Positions 8,833-17,623 of a stretch of 33,023 nucleotides of DNA are shown in pieces. A program made the translations under genes and the position numbers. A model generated the notes under the pieces. It ran no database searches and was not told where the DNA came from. It saw only the letters and a list, made by a program, of their open reading frames with translations. Location of the stretch: positions 1 through 33,023 of the forward strand of contig CAJTSF010000026.1 in NCBI GenBank assembly GCA_910578985.1, written 5' to 3'. This DNA comes from an uncultured Odoribacter sp. GTDB lineage: Bacteria > Bacteroidota > Bacteroidia > Bacteroidales > Marinifilaceae. Every line of letters starts with the position of its first letter. Position 1 is the stretch's first letter.

Positions 8833-9561
8833 TTAAGGCACCATCCACCCCTGCATCACTTTTCCATTCTCGTCCAATATCGTCGAACTCGTAATGATCT
8901 TGTACAATCTCCGGGCATAAGGTGTATAATACGCCTCTTGATAATAAAGATCATTAGGCGAATATTCTGGATGATCCCAAAAATCATGACCTACCATTTC
9001 GATAATCATCAAATGTTTGGTTCTGGAATATTCACCGAATAATTTTTTAAAAACGGTCATATTACCATAATACCCATCTCCTTCCGGCTTTCGCAGCATA
9101 TCGGCAATTTGCAAACGAATTTCCGCCCGGTCTGCGTATGCCACCCCCAATTCCTCCGTTTCCACCAACCGTAACGTCAAGGTCACCGGTTTTTCCGTAA
9201 GCCCGGGGGCTCCCTTCAACAAAACGACGGGCATGGCATAGGAAAACTCTCCGGCAGGAAATTCATAATACTCGGGTAACTTCTGATAATGAACCCCTTC
9301 AATGGCATCCGTACGATCTTCCACAACTTCCGCTTTAAACCTGCGAGGCTCCGACAAAACATTACCCAACATACTGATTTTTACCTCCGCAACTAAATTC
9401 TCCTCCGCTGCCAACAAAGACACATACATACTATCCCTTGTTTCCGTAACATCGGAATAATAAATATCATGCATTTTATGGTCATATATCAGTCTTTCAT
9501 TTTCGCGGCAACCACAAAGCATCCATAGGGCAACCGCAGAAATCAAACATATTGCTTTCAT
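8833..9561 (-). CDS. DUF4843 domain-containing lipoprotein
   Basis: This protein of about 242 residues has a signal peptide and lipobox (LCGC, Cys18). The body fits the DUF4843 family: a short beta-rich start (RLIYDHKMHDIYYSD), a central sandwich with EGVHYQKLPEYYEFPAGEF and PVTLTLRLVETEELGVAY, and a conserved aromatic C-terminal section (YYGNMTVFKKLFGEYSRTKH, DLYYQEAYYTPYARRLYKII). The ATG at 9561 is preferred over an in-frame TTG at 9567. The susD2 stop (TGA, 9570-9568) is only 6 bases before this ATG, so translation is likely coupled. Function is unknown; DUF4843 genes are regular partners of SusC/SusD pairs. A 26-base gap leads to the PKD-like gene. Confidence 0.85.
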   Translation of the reverse strand: MKAICLISAVALWMLCGCRENERLIYDHKMHDIYYSDVTETRDSMYVSLLAAEENLVAEVKISMLGNVLSEPRRFKAEVVEDRTDAIEGVHYQKLPEYYEFPAGEFSYAMPVVLLKGAPGLTEKPVTLTLRLVETEELGVAYADRAEIRLQIADMLRKPEGDGYYGNMTVFKKLFGEYSRTKHLMIIEMVGHDFWDHPEYSPNDLYYQEAYYTPYARRLYKIITSSTILDENGKVMQGWMVP

Positions 9562-9567
9562 AATCAA

Positions 9568-10998
9568 TCATTGTTTTATGTTTCCAAATTCTTTTTCCGA
9601 TAAAGGTATCGGCAAATTATACACTTTCTCTGCATCGGGAATAGCGATATTGTCTTCCGCCCCGATTACCTCGAAACCTTTCCGTTTATAGAAGAAAAAC
9701 AATTGGCCTTCCCCGATAAATTCACGCCGGTATTCTTGATAAATATGATTGTCCAACTCTTCGGAAGAAATGAGGCGATTCAACCCTCGATGAATCCGCA
9801 ACTCATTCAAATAAGCCATCCCTGTCTCTCCTCCCGCACACTCGGCAGCAATCAGATACAATTCCGAAATTTTAAATAAAGGAACATACTTCATGTCTTT
9901 AAATTTGGCTAAAGTCCATGAAGCGCCGTCTGTCAAATTCGACAACCATGACCCCCGGAATTCAGAATCAAGTCCCGAAGAGTTGTATATATTCTTTTTC
10001 CCATTGTTCGACATACCCAATATGCTACTGGAAGAGGATTCCATAAAATAACCCTCACTCATATCTTTCAACTTCTGTACATCCAACGTAAATATCAATT
10101 CCGTAGAGAACATCGGGTCCGTTGCAGTTGCAGCTGTAGATGCCAATCGGTACTCCGTCGGTTTCTCGCCCTCCGGTTCTCCGATAACCTCTTTCACCTC
10201 CGCCAATGCCTTGCCCGAATCGCCACTATACAGATATACACGGGCAAGTGCCGATGTCACAGCATAATAATTCATCCGCTGTCCCCGATTATACATTGGC
10301 AACGAAGCATCCTCTTCGTCAAATTCCTCTTTTCCCTGCATCAACACCTTGGCTGCCGACAAATCCTTTACCACTTTATCCAACACCTCTTTTACCGTCA
10401 ATTGCGGCTGCGCCACATGGGTATAAATTTCTACATAAGGAATCGCAACTGCATCCATTCCGGTATGATGGTTCATCACCGGAGAAGACGCAAACAGGCG
10501 CAACACGTCGAAATGCAACAAACCTCTGAGTGCCAAAAATTCCCCTTTATACACATCATGCACCACCGGTGAAGAAAACACCGACAAATCACGGTCTATA
10601 AAATCCAATGCATGATTGATATTGGCAATGGCTGCATAATAATTTTCCCAAATGGATAAAATCCGCTCTTCCTCGTTTTCCTCCGTATATTTATATTCCG
10701 CCGCATTTTTAAAATTGTGGGGATAACCGGAAGTGGTCGTCTTTAAAGGACTGGAGTAATATTGAGCCAATACATCCATATATCCGTAAGTCATATCACG
10801 CCCGTAAGCGACATCCCTGCACATCAGGGAATACACTCCGATCAGAGCATCCCGGAAACCGGCTTCGGTAGCAAACATATCCTCTGCTTTCAGCTCCGTT
10901 TTAGGCGAAACATCCAGCCAATTATTGCAAGCCGACAAACTCATCAGCAATAAAGCAATCCATATATTTTTTCCTATTGTTTTCATCATACAAAACAT
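9568..10998 (-). CDS. SusD/RagB-like outer-membrane lipoprotein (susD2)
   Basis: This 476-residue surface lipoprotein is the partner of SusC2. The lipobox is LSAC with Cys24, followed by NNWLDVSPKTELKAEDMF, a classic SusD mature start, then ATEAGFRDALIGVYSLM. The C-terminal half carries FKISELYLIAAECAGGETG and YLNELRIHRGLNRL, then EYRREFIGEGQLFFFYKRKG, the SusD C-terminal signature. The ATG at 10998 abuts the susC2 stop directly; ATGs at 10989 and 10986 are equally possible starts and give a more usual signal peptide. The gene belongs to the AT-rich cargo part of locus 2. The substrate is not evident. Confidence 0.95.
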   Translation of the reverse strand: MFCMMKTIGKNIWIALLLMSLSACNNWLDVSPKTELKAEDMFATEAGFRDALIGVYSLMCRDVAYGRDMTYGYMDVLAQYYSSPLKTTTSGYPHNFKNAAEYKYTEENEEERILSIWENYYAAIANINHALDFIDRDLSVFSSPVVHDVYKGEFLALRGLLHFDVLRLFASSPVMNHHTGMDAVAIPYVEIYTHVAQPQLTVKEVLDKVVKDLSAAKVLMQGKEEFDEEDASLPMYNRGQRMNYYAVTSALARVYLYSGDSGKALAEVKEVIGEPEGEKPTEYRLASTAATATDPMFSTELIFTLDVQKLKDMSEGYFMESSSSSILGMSNNGKKNIYNSSGLDSEFRGSWLSNLTDGASWTLAKFKDMKYVPLFKISELYLIAAECAGGETGMAYLNELRIHRGLNRLISSEELDNHIYQEYRREFIGEGQLFFFYKRKGFEVIGAEDNIAIPDAEKVYNLPIPLSEKEFGNIKQ

Positions 10999-13900
10999 TT
11001 AAAAAGTTAATTGTGCTGCCAACGAAAAAGTACGTGCATATGGATAAACCGTACCGCGTTCCATGCGAACCGTAGATGACGTGAAAATATCATTTCCGAT
11101 AGCCGACAATTTCAATCGCTGAATCCCCCAATTCTGCAGGTGCTTCCCTCGGAAATCGTAACTCAAAGAAAGGGATTGCAACTGAAGCTGGTTCTCTTTC
11201 TCCACAAAACGGGAAGTCGGATTCGTCACCGAAACATCGCTTACTTTCTTGAATTTGGCGACATCTCCCGGCTTACTCCACCGGTCGTACAGAATCCGCC
11301 GGTCTCCATTCTCATTCGGATTTACATTCTCCACCTTGTCCACCAGCGTTTGATTGTATAAATATCCTCCGCATTTATAGTAAAAATGAGCATTGAACTC
11401 CCAATTGCCGACGACCAGCATCGTTCCGAAAGTCCCGTACACTTTCGGATCGGTAGAACCCCACGGCTTATAATTGCGGGCATCCCAAACATTCACTTTG
11501 TTGCCTTTCCTGTCCAAAAAGATTTCTTCTCCGGTCGCAGGATCGATTCCCAACGATTCATTCACCCAAATCGTATTCTGCGACAATCCCTCCTGATAAC
11601 GCACCATGGGTTTATTCTTCACGTCAGCATCTTGTTTGTCATTGAAAGCAGTCAATGCCTGGTTGATTTTCATCACTTCATTCTTATTATGGGCCAGATT
11701 AAACAATACATCCCATTTTATGCCCCGCTTCACATCATTGACCAAAGTGCCTTTCAAAGACAATTCGATACCGCTGTTTTTTACCTCACCCAAATTCTCC
11801 TTATAAGACGAGAATCCCAAAGAAGGTGCCAAAGAAACATCCACCAGTACATCTTTCGATATATCCTGATAAAGGTTGAAAGAACCGGTCAAGCGACTTC
11901 TGAACAACTCAAAATCCAACCCTATATTCCGTTTTTCCACTTTCTGCCATCTCAAATTCTTATTACCGAAAGCTTTCAATATAGCTCCGATATAACCGCT
12001 GTAGGAAATCCCGTCAAGGCGCGAATCATTATACGAATACATCGCCATGGATTGGTAAGGATTAAAATTCTGACCTCCAGTCGTACCGATAGAGGCGCGG
12101 AGCTTCAACAGATTAATAACCGACTGCCGCTTCATGAACTTTTCATTATGAAGATTGTATCCGATACCGACCGACCCAAAAGTCCCCCAACGCTTATGGG
12201 AGCCGTATAAGGAAGAACCGTCCCCGCGTACGGAAGCATCAAACAAAAAGCGATTATCGAAAGTATAGCTCAGATTACCGACAAATCCGACCAGGCGGGT
12301 AACGTCGAAACTGCCACTCGGTCTCGAACCTTCTTGGAATCCCGCACCGATGGATACATGATCCATATTGGCGTTCGGGAAACCCAGAACATACATACCC
12401 GACATATCATATTGCGTCTCCCGCAAATTATACACAAAACCCGCATTCAACAAATGTTTATTGAAAGTCTTGAAGTAACTCAATATAACATTGATGTCAT
12501 AACTAAAAGTATTGGTATTCTTCAAGTCATAACTTCCCTTCTGCTCTTTATCGATAAAATCGGTATGTTGGAACGATTTATAAACGTCCGACTTGCCGTT
12601 ATCCACACTCAAAGACAAGTTGGCTTTCAATTTCAAGCCTTGGATAATATCATACTCCATAGCAAAATTATTCAAAAAACTATTGCCGGTCGTTTGGTCT
12701 TTGGAAGGCAATACGGCATTATACAACTCATTCTCCATCTGCTTGGTATGATACCCCAAATCATAATAACGATACTCATACAAAACCCGTTTGACATTAC
12801 CATTTTCATCATAAGGATTGTAATATGGATTATAGCTCAGATAAGAACTGAAATTTCCATAAGGAGAATTTACGGATTTCAAATGGTCGAAAGAAGTGTA
12901 ATTCGTAAACTTCAGATTTTTCAAATTGTACTGCAACCGGATGCCTCCCCCGTAATTGTCACGTTTAGAACCTTTCATTACGCCTGCCTTATTGGAATAG
13001 TAAAGGTCAAACGCATAACGGAACACTTCATTCCCGCCTTCTGCCGTGATGGAATGTTTGTGTCCGACACCGACCTCTTTCACGGGAATAGCCAACCAAT
13101 TCACATCATTTCCCATTTTCACCAATTCCAGCTTTTGATTATAAGCATTCAAATTATCATCCGTCCACCCCGGTCTGGAAGACGGAGCATACAATCCTGC
13201 CCGCAACTCATACTCCAACTTTTCCTCCGCATTCATCAAATCATAATCGGAAAGGTCCGCCACCTCGAAATTGACACTTCCGTTATAAGACAATTGCAAT
13301 TTGCCTGCTTTCGGGACAACGGTCTCTATGATAACCACACCATTGGCGGCACGCGAACCGTAAATAGCCGTAGCGGCAGCATCTTTCAATATCGTTATGA
13401 ATCGGATTCTCGAAGGATCTAAGTCGAACACCTTCTGTGCCGACACTTCGAAACCATCCATCATAAAAGTCGGCATATTCGGATTACCGGAATATTCGTT
13501 TTTCAAACTGCTCGAACCGCGAATCTCGAAATCGGGAATCGTATTCGGGTCACTACCCATTTCATTGTTCACAATCTTGGTAAAAGAGGGATCCAAAACA
13601 GACAACGTATTCAAAACATTTCCCGTGGAAATCGTCCGCAACTCTTCCCCTGAAAAAGTCTTGGACACACCGGTGAAACTCTCTTTCTTGCGGGTAAAAT
13701 AACCGTTTACCACCACCTCATCCATCTCCTGCGCATCCTCCTCCATCACCACCCTCACCGACTCCTGTCCCGTATATCTCACCTCCTGCGTCTTCATCCC
13801 CACGAACGAAAACACCAGCACCACCTCTCCGTTCCCGGGCACCTCCACCTGGAACTCCCCGTTCCCGTCGGTCACAACGCCCACCGTCGTTCCCTTCAAC

Positions 13901-14304
13901 AACACCGTCACCCCCGGCAACGCGCCCTGCTTGTCCGTCACTTTCCCCTTCACCGTCACGCTCTTCACATCCTCGGAGGTGCTCATCTCCTGTTTCGGCA
14001 CGACAAAAATCACTCCCCCCTCATACCGGCACTCCAACCCGCTCCCTTCGAATACCTCCTCCAGCACCTCCGACACGCGTCTCTCCTTCGCCTGCACATC
14101 AATGACAGGCAATTCGCCGACATGCCTTTCGTTAAATACGAAACGCACACCGGTCTGTTTACGGATCTCCTTGAACAAAGTCCGCACACTGCTCTCATGC
14201 AGGTTCAGCGTCACCACCTGGTTCTGTGAATAACTTCGGGCATTCACTCCCAGAACGAAAACCAGCATGAAAAACGCAAATAGCTTCACCGTTTTCATTT
14301 TCAT
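10999..14304 (-). CDS. SusC/RagA-like TonB-dependent receptor with STN domain (susC2)
   Basis: This 1101-residue outer-membrane receptor has a signal peptide (1 to about 26), an STN domain (about 28-103, with VRTLFKEIRKQTGVRFVFN), a carboxypeptidase-D-like domain (about 117-188, with GVTVLLKGTTVGVV), a TonB-box-like MDEVVVNGYF, a plug with ILKDAAATAIYGSRAANGVV, and a beta-barrel ending FSLAAQLTF. It is the signalling receptor for FecR2/sigma2. The plug start (FTRKKESFTG) differs from that of SusC1 and SusC3. Base composition changes inside the gene: the first 600 bases are GC-rich like fecR2, the barrel is AT-rich like susD2. A 40-base stretch in the carboxypeptidase-D-like domain is identical to susC3. 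It starts only 29 bases after fecR2. Confidence 0.96.
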   Translation of the reverse strand: MKMKTVKLFAFFMLVFVLGVNARSYSQNQVVTLNLHESSVRTLFKEIRKQTGVRFVFNERHVGELPVIDVQAKERRVSEVLEEVFEGSGLECRYEGGVIFVVPKQEMSTSEDVKSVTVKGKVTDKQGALPGVTVLLKGTTVGVVTDGNGEFQVEVPGNGEVVLVFSFVGMKTQEVRYTGQESVRVVMEEDAQEMDEVVVNGYFTRKKESFTGVSKTFSGEELRTISTGNVLNTLSVLDPSFTKIVNNEMGSDPNTIPDFEIRGSSSLKNEYSGNPNMPTFMMDGFEVSAQKVFDLDPSRIRFITILKDAAATAIYGSRAANGVVIIETVVPKAGKLQLSYNGSVNFEVADLSDYDLMNAEEKLEYELRAGLYAPSSRPGWTDDNLNAYNQKLELVKMGNDVNWLAIPVKEVGVGHKHSITAEGGNEVFRYAFDLYYSNKAGVMKGSKRDNYGGGIRLQYNLKNLKFTNYTSFDHLKSVNSPYGNFSSYLSYNPYYNPYDENGNVKRVLYEYRYYDLGYHTKQMENELYNAVLPSKDQTTGNSFLNNFAMEYDIIQGLKLKANLSLSVDNGKSDVYKSFQHTDFIDKEQKGSYDLKNTNTFSYDINVILSYFKTFNKHLLNAGFVYNLRETQYDMSGMYVLGFPNANMDHVSIGAGFQEGSRPSGSFDVTRLVGFVGNLSYTFDNRFLFDASVRGDGSSLYGSHKRWGTFGSVGIGYNLHNEKFMKRQSVINLLKLRASIGTTGGQNFNPYQSMAMYSYNDSRLDGISYSGYIGAILKAFGNKNLRWQKVEKRNIGLDFELFRSRLTGSFNLYQDISKDVLVDVSLAPSLGFSSYKENLGEVKNSGIELSLKGTLVNDVKRGIKWDVLFNLAHNKNEVMKINQALTAFNDKQDADVKNKPMVRYQEGLSQNTIWVNESLGIDPATGEEIFLDRKGNKVNVWDARNYKPWGSTDPKVYGTFGTMLVVGNWEFNAHFYYKCGGYLYNQTLVDKVENVNPNENGDRRILYDRWSKPGDVAKFKKVSDVSVTNPTSRFVEKENQLQLQSLSLSYDFRGKHLQNWGIQRLKLSAIGNDIFTSSTVRMERGTVYPYARTFSLAAQLTF
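13880..13919 (-). repeat. 40-bp sequence identical to susC3 (copy in susC2)
   Basis: On the minus strand this encodes part of LPGVTVLLKGTTVG in the carboxypeptidase-D-like domain. The same 40 bases, without a mismatch, occur on the plus strand at 26940-26979 in susC3. Because the genes face opposite ways, the copies form an inverted pair about 13 kb apart. The homologous part of susC1 (near 4620-4660) is clearly diverged. Confidence 0.9.
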
Positions 14305-14333
14305 ACTTTAGCAATTAAAATTTGACAATACAC

Positions 14334-15473
14334 TTATTTTACAATAATCGTTCTTCCTTTTATCTCAAAACGCACCTCCGAAATCCGCTCGAAATAATAC
14401 AACAGCGAACGGACATCCTTATAACGCCTCATATCCCCCGACAAACGTTCCTCCTTCACCCCCTCCCGCGCATAAAACACCTCCACGTCATACCAACGCC
14501 CCAACTCCTCCATAATCTCCTCCAACCGCTCGTCGTCAAACACGAAATTCCCGTCCTTCCACGCCACATAAGCATACACATCCACCTCTTCCACTCGTAT
14601 TCCCGAGCCGCCTGCCGCTGCCGTCACGGTCCCCTTCTGTCCGGGTGCCAGCCGCACCTCTTCCAGTCCGTCCGACATTCCCACCTGACCCTCCACCAGC
14701 ACCGTCTCCACCCGATCCGGAGCATAACTGTCCACATTGAAACAAGTTCCGTAAACCGTCACATCCGCCCCTCCCGCATGCACCACAAAAGGCCTCTCCT
14801 CATTCCGGGCAACCTCGAAATAAGCCTCCCCCTTCAAATAAACCTCCCTCCGCCTTCCCGAAAAATACACCGGATAACGCAACTCCGTCCCCGCATTCAA
14901 ATACACTTTCGTACTGTCCTCCAGTACAATCGCATACTCACCGCCCCGCGGAGTGGTCATCACATTATACAGCACCTCATCCTTTGCCGCCTCACTTCCG
15001 GCATACCTCACCGCCCCCTCCGCATCCACATAAACCGCCGCCCCGTTCGCCTCCGTCAGCTGCCGCTCGCTCCCGTCCAACACCACCCGTTTCCCGGAAG
15101 ACAACACCAGCACCGCCTGCATTCCTCCCGGCACAATCTCCTCCGTCCCTGCCGCATCCCCCGCTCCGCTTCCCCGGTGGACATACAACATCAATCCCGC
15201 TCCCAACACACACGCCACCATCGCCACCCGCATCAGTACCCTGCCGAACACCCGCAGTCTCCTTCTCCGTTCCACCTCCCGGAACGTCCCCTTCACCAAC
15301 CCCACGCGCAACCCCCACCGCATCGACAGAAAATCCTGCCGGAACGCCGCGAAATACGCCCGGTTCTCCCCGCACTCCTCCAGCCAACGCTCCACCCCGT
15401 CCATCTCCTCCGGAGAAAGCAAACCGGACAAATAATCAAATAATACCTGATTTTTCTTTCCGTTATCCATCAT
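14334..15473 (-). CDS. FecR-family anti-sigma factor (fecR2)
   Basis: This 379-residue single-pass inner-membrane regulator has a cytoplasmic N-terminus (FDYLSGLLSPEEMDGVERWL), a basic stretch (VERRRRLRVFGR), a membrane segment (about 79-98, VLMRVAMVACVLGAGLMLYV), a periplasmic FecR domain (TTPRGGEYAIVLEDSTKVYL, KGEAYFEVAR, GTCFNVDSY) and a C-terminal DUF4974 domain (GNFVFDDERLEEIMEELGRW). It is very GC-rich. Unlike fecR1 and fecR3 it is followed almost at once by susC2, with only 29 bases and no hairpin, so sigma2, fecR2 and susC2 must be on one transcript. The expected role is to hold sigma2 and pass on the SusC2 signal. The second ATG at 15470 is an equal alternative start. Confidence 0.94.
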   Translation of the reverse strand: MMDNGKKNQVLFDYLSGLLSPEEMDGVERWLEECGENRAYFAAFRQDFLSMRWGLRVGLVKGTFREVERRRRLRVFGRVLMRVAMVACVLGAGLMLYVHRGSGAGDAAGTEEIVPGGMQAVLVLSSGKRVVLDGSERQLTEANGAAVYVDAEGAVRYAGSEAAKDEVLYNVMTTPRGGEYAIVLEDSTKVYLNAGTELRYPVYFSGRRREVYLKGEAYFEVARNEERPFVVHAGGADVTVYGTCFNVDSYAPDRVETVLVEGQVGMSDGLEEVRLAPGQKGTVTAAAGGSGIRVEEVDVYAYVAWKDGNFVFDDERLEEIMEELGRWYDVEVFYAREGVKEERLSGDMRRYKDVRSLLYYFERISEVRFEIKGRTIIVK

Positions 15474-15533
15474 TTTTGCTATCTTACTTACAAGATTAAG
15501 ACAGCAAGAAATGAAAAACGGTTGAATGAAATC

Positions 15534-16100
15534 CTACTTTTTTTTCAGCAGGAAAAACAAAAGGACATCCAAACGAATGGACGTATCCTTCCTCAAAGCT
15601 TTCAATGAATTCACCAGCAACGTCTTGACCGTCGCCAAAGAGACGCCGAACCTTTCAGCCACCTCCTTATACTTCATATCCTCCCAATACACGCACTTCA
15701 CAATCTCCCGGCTTTTCTCCGGCAATCTCTCCACCGCGGCCCTCACTCTCTCCTCCAACTGATCCTTCACCTCGTCATACTCCTCCCACACCGCCGTCGG
15801 AATCGCCTTCTCTCCCACCCACCGCAACGGGTCGTTCTTGTCCAGGCTGTTCAACGCCCGGTTGCGGACACCGACATATAAATAATTCTTCAGCCGCTCC
15901 GGCTCCACCCCCTCCAACATCCCCTTTTCCCACAACTTGATAAAAAACTCCTGCACCAAATCCTCCGCCAGCCCCACATCATGAATAAAAGTATCCGCCC
16001 ACACCACCAACGGCTTGTAGTACACCTCATATAATCCCTCCATCCCCTTCCTGTCCCGCTGCTTCATCAACAGACAAATGGTCGCGTCAGATACCGGCAT
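15534..16100 (-). CDS. ECF RNA polymerase sigma factor, FecI-like (sigma2)
   Basis: This 188-residue protein has sigma region 2 (MEGLYEVYYKPLVVWADTFI, then LAEDLVQEFFIKLWEKG, RLKNYLYVGVRNRALNSLDK) and region 4 (LPEKSREIVKCVYWEDMKYK, EVAERFGVSLATVKTLLVNS as the helix-turn-helix). The tail (DVLLFFLLKKK) is hydrophobic then basic. It starts 11 bases after the Rpn nuclease stop, preceded by AAAAAGG, and fecR2 follows after 60 bases. No TAnnTTTG element fits in the 11-base gap, so its transcription probably comes from the nuclease gene promoter or from a promoter inside that gene. Confidence 0.95.
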   Translation of the reverse strand: MPVSDATICLLMKQRDRKGMEGLYEVYYKPLVVWADTFIHDVGLAEDLVQEFFIKLWEKGMLEGVEPERLKNYLYVGVRNRALNSLDKNDPLRWVGEKAIPTAVWEEYDEVKDQLEERVRAAVERLPEKSREIVKCVYWEDMKYKEVAERFGVSLATVKTLLVNSLKALRKDTSIRLDVLLFFLLKKK

Positions 16101-16111
16101 GCCATACCTTT

Positions 16112-17077
16112 TTAAAGTTTTTCCACCTCATCCATCGGCAAACCCGTCACCGCAGCAATCGCATCCGCCGCTATCCCCGCACTCTTCATATTACGGGCAA
16201 TCCTTAACTGCTCTTCCAATTTTCCTTCCATTTTCCCCTCTAACCTCCCCTCTAATCTTCCTTCTAATCTTCCCTCTAATCTTCCTTCCATTCTCCCCTC
16301 CATTCTTCCCTCTTCCCTCCCTTCTGCTCTTCCCTCCTCCTTCCCCTCGATTCTCCCGGTCTCTATCACGCTCTTCTGGTAACGGAGTGCCTCCATCTCC
16401 CGGTAATACGCCTGCTTCTCCTCTGTGCTCAACGCATCCACCCGCAAACGCTCGCGCGCCTCAGGCAACCCTTTGGCAGTCGCCCCCTTGTCGATTTCTC
16501 CCGTCTTCAAAAACTGAATCCATTCATCTAACGGAGTACTCGCCATCCGGTCGAACTCATTCACCCGAAGCACATAATATTCCGGAAAAAGGTCCCCCGC
16601 CTCCTTCCCCACGAACAACTCCTGCTGCCGCACCGATAAATGCAAAATATCTTCCGGATCATGCAGCCCACGGAAAAAAGTCTTTCCGTGATACACATAA
16701 TCCTTCCCCTGTCCCAAATCAAAATACACAATATTGATGGAATACACCTTCCGGATTTTACTATAGGCATCCCCCAGACCGATGTACTCCGACACCGTCT
16801 TCGACACCCCGTAAAGCATCCGGTGAAAATAATCCAGTTCGCGGTTGTTCTGCACCTCGATAATCAGCAATTCCCCCTTCGTATCCTCCACCAAGATATC
16901 CGCCCGATTAAACTTATCCAAAGCATCCGCCTGATTCGACTCACTTTCCAAGAACTTACAGATACGGATGTCCTCCTCCAGCAGCGTGGATAAAAAACCC
17001 TCCAGCACCACATAATTACTCTTGTCCCGAAGCAACCGCTTCATCGCCCAATCGAAGTGTATCAAATTCGTACCCAT
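16112..17077 (-). CDS. Rpn-family PD-(D/E)XK nuclease (recombination-promoting nuclease / putative transposase)
   Basis: This 321-residue protein has an N-terminal PD-(D/E)XK nuclease fold. Residues Asp60 (RADILV), Glu74 and Gln76 (IIEVQNN) form the D-x13-E-x-Q pattern of the family, and the start (FDWAMKRLLRDKSNYVVLEG) is typical of Bacteroidota members. Rpn-like proteins are DNA endonucleases linked to RecA-independent recombination; many databases label them transposases, but no inverted repeats flank this gene. From about residue 244 to 287 eleven tetrapeptides of the EGRL/EGRM type form a charged linker, followed by a small helical tail ending GLPMDEVEKL. A TACCTTTG promoter element lies 27 bases upstream of the start. 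It leads straight into sigma2. Confidence 0.88.
   Translation of the reverse strand: MGTNLIHFDWAMKRLLRDKSNYVVLEGFLSTLLEEDIRICKFLESESNQADALDKFNRADILVEDTKGELLIIEVQNNRELDYFHRMLYGVSKTVSEYIGLGDAYSKIRKVYSINIVYFDLGQGKDYVYHGKTFFRGLHDPEDILHLSVRQQELFVGKEAGDLFPEYYVLRVNEFDRMASTPLDEWIQFLKTGEIDKGATAKGLPEARERLRVDALSTEEKQAYYREMEALRYQKSVIETGRIEGKEEGRAEGREEGRMEGRMEGRLEGRLEGRLEGRLEGKMEGKLEEQLRIARNMKSAGIAADAIAAVTGLPMDEVEKL
16217..16348 (-). repeat. 12-bp tandem repeat coding for EGRx tetrapeptides
   Basis: Eleven consecutive 12-base units inside the nuclease gene encode EGKE, EGRA, EGRE, EGRM twice, EGRL four times, EGKM and EGKL. Units are purine-rich on the coding strand and differ by one to three bases. Because the unit is a multiple of three, gain or loss of copies would change linker length without a frameshift. 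Confidence 0.9.
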
Positions 17078-17103
17078 AACTTCTTCATTTACGATTTATA
17101 TCA

Positions 17104-17111
17104 CAAAGGTA
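17104..17111 (-). promoter_or_regulatory. Bacteroidota -7 promoter element (TACCTTTG) for the Rpn gene
   Basis: The minus strand reads TACCTTTG, an exact match to the Bacteroidota housekeeping element TAnnTTTG, 27 bases before the ATG at 17077. No good TTTG was seen at the -33 position. It may drive the Rpn gene and, by read-through, sigma2-fecR2-susC2. The remaining bases of the 17112-17246 gap show no gene. Confidence 0.5.
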
Positions 17112-17246
17112 CGTAAAAAAATGAAATCATCGTCCGCTTCCCTACTTTTTGCTCAGTAACAAAGACCTCTTCCCGTGTCTCCGGTTCCGTCCTCATCGAA
17201 TCCGCCACCGCATAATCGCCGCCCGATGCCATATAAACCGAAAAAT

Positions 17247-17600
17247 TCACGTTACCGTACGTTGTCGGTTCTTCATTATTGTGTCAAAATTCTCGCGCCC
17301 CCAATCTATAAGGCTTTGGACAATAGGCAACAACGTCTTGCCGAAATCCGAGACCGAATATTCGACTCTCGGAGGTACATCGGGATAGAGCTGGCGGTCG
17401 AGAATCCCGTCGGTGCATAACTGGCGCAGGACTTGCGAGAGGACCTTCTCTGATATGGACGGGATTGTCCGGTAAAGCTCGTTGAACCGCACAGGCTCAT
17501 TCTCCGAAACTTTCAGAAGCACCACCAAAAACCATTTGTTGCCCATCCATTCAAGCATGGGAGCAGCCCTGCAATATTCATAGTCCAATTTTTTTGCCAT
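17247..17600 (-). CDS. HxlR-family winged-helix transcriptional regulator
   Basis: This 117-residue protein belongs to the HxlR/MarR-like winged-helix group. It has the family start (CRAAPMLEWMGNKWFLVVLL, where related proteins read C-P-V-x-x-x-L-x-x-I-G-G-K-W), the recognition region (RFNELYRTIPSISEKVLSQV, LRQLCTDGIL) and the wing (VPPRVEYSVSDFGKTLLPI). Cys10 is at the position used for redox or electrophile sensing in YodB and HypR; a second Cys is at 62. The frame is open upstream to a TTG at 17639, but the ATG at 17600 is the better start. It is divergent from the radical SAM gene, and two palindromes lie in the shared gap, which suggests it controls that gene and itself. Confidence 0.92.
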   Translation of the reverse strand: MAKKLDYEYCRAAPMLEWMGNKWFLVVLLKVSENEPVRFNELYRTIPSISEKVLSQVLRQLCTDGILDRQLYPDVPPRVEYSVSDFGKTLLPIVQSLIDWGRENFDTIMKNRQRTVT

Positions 17601-17623
17601 TTTCTTGACGTCGGAACTTGTTA

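Noticed and set aside
16217..16348. Possible CRISPR or other intergenic repeat array
   Set aside because: Units are 12 bases with no spacers, lie inside a coding frame and encode a regular tetrapeptide linker.
16112..17077. Insertion sequence carrying a transposase
   Set aside because: Although Rpn proteins are often labelled transposases, no terminal inverted repeats or target duplication were seen at either end.
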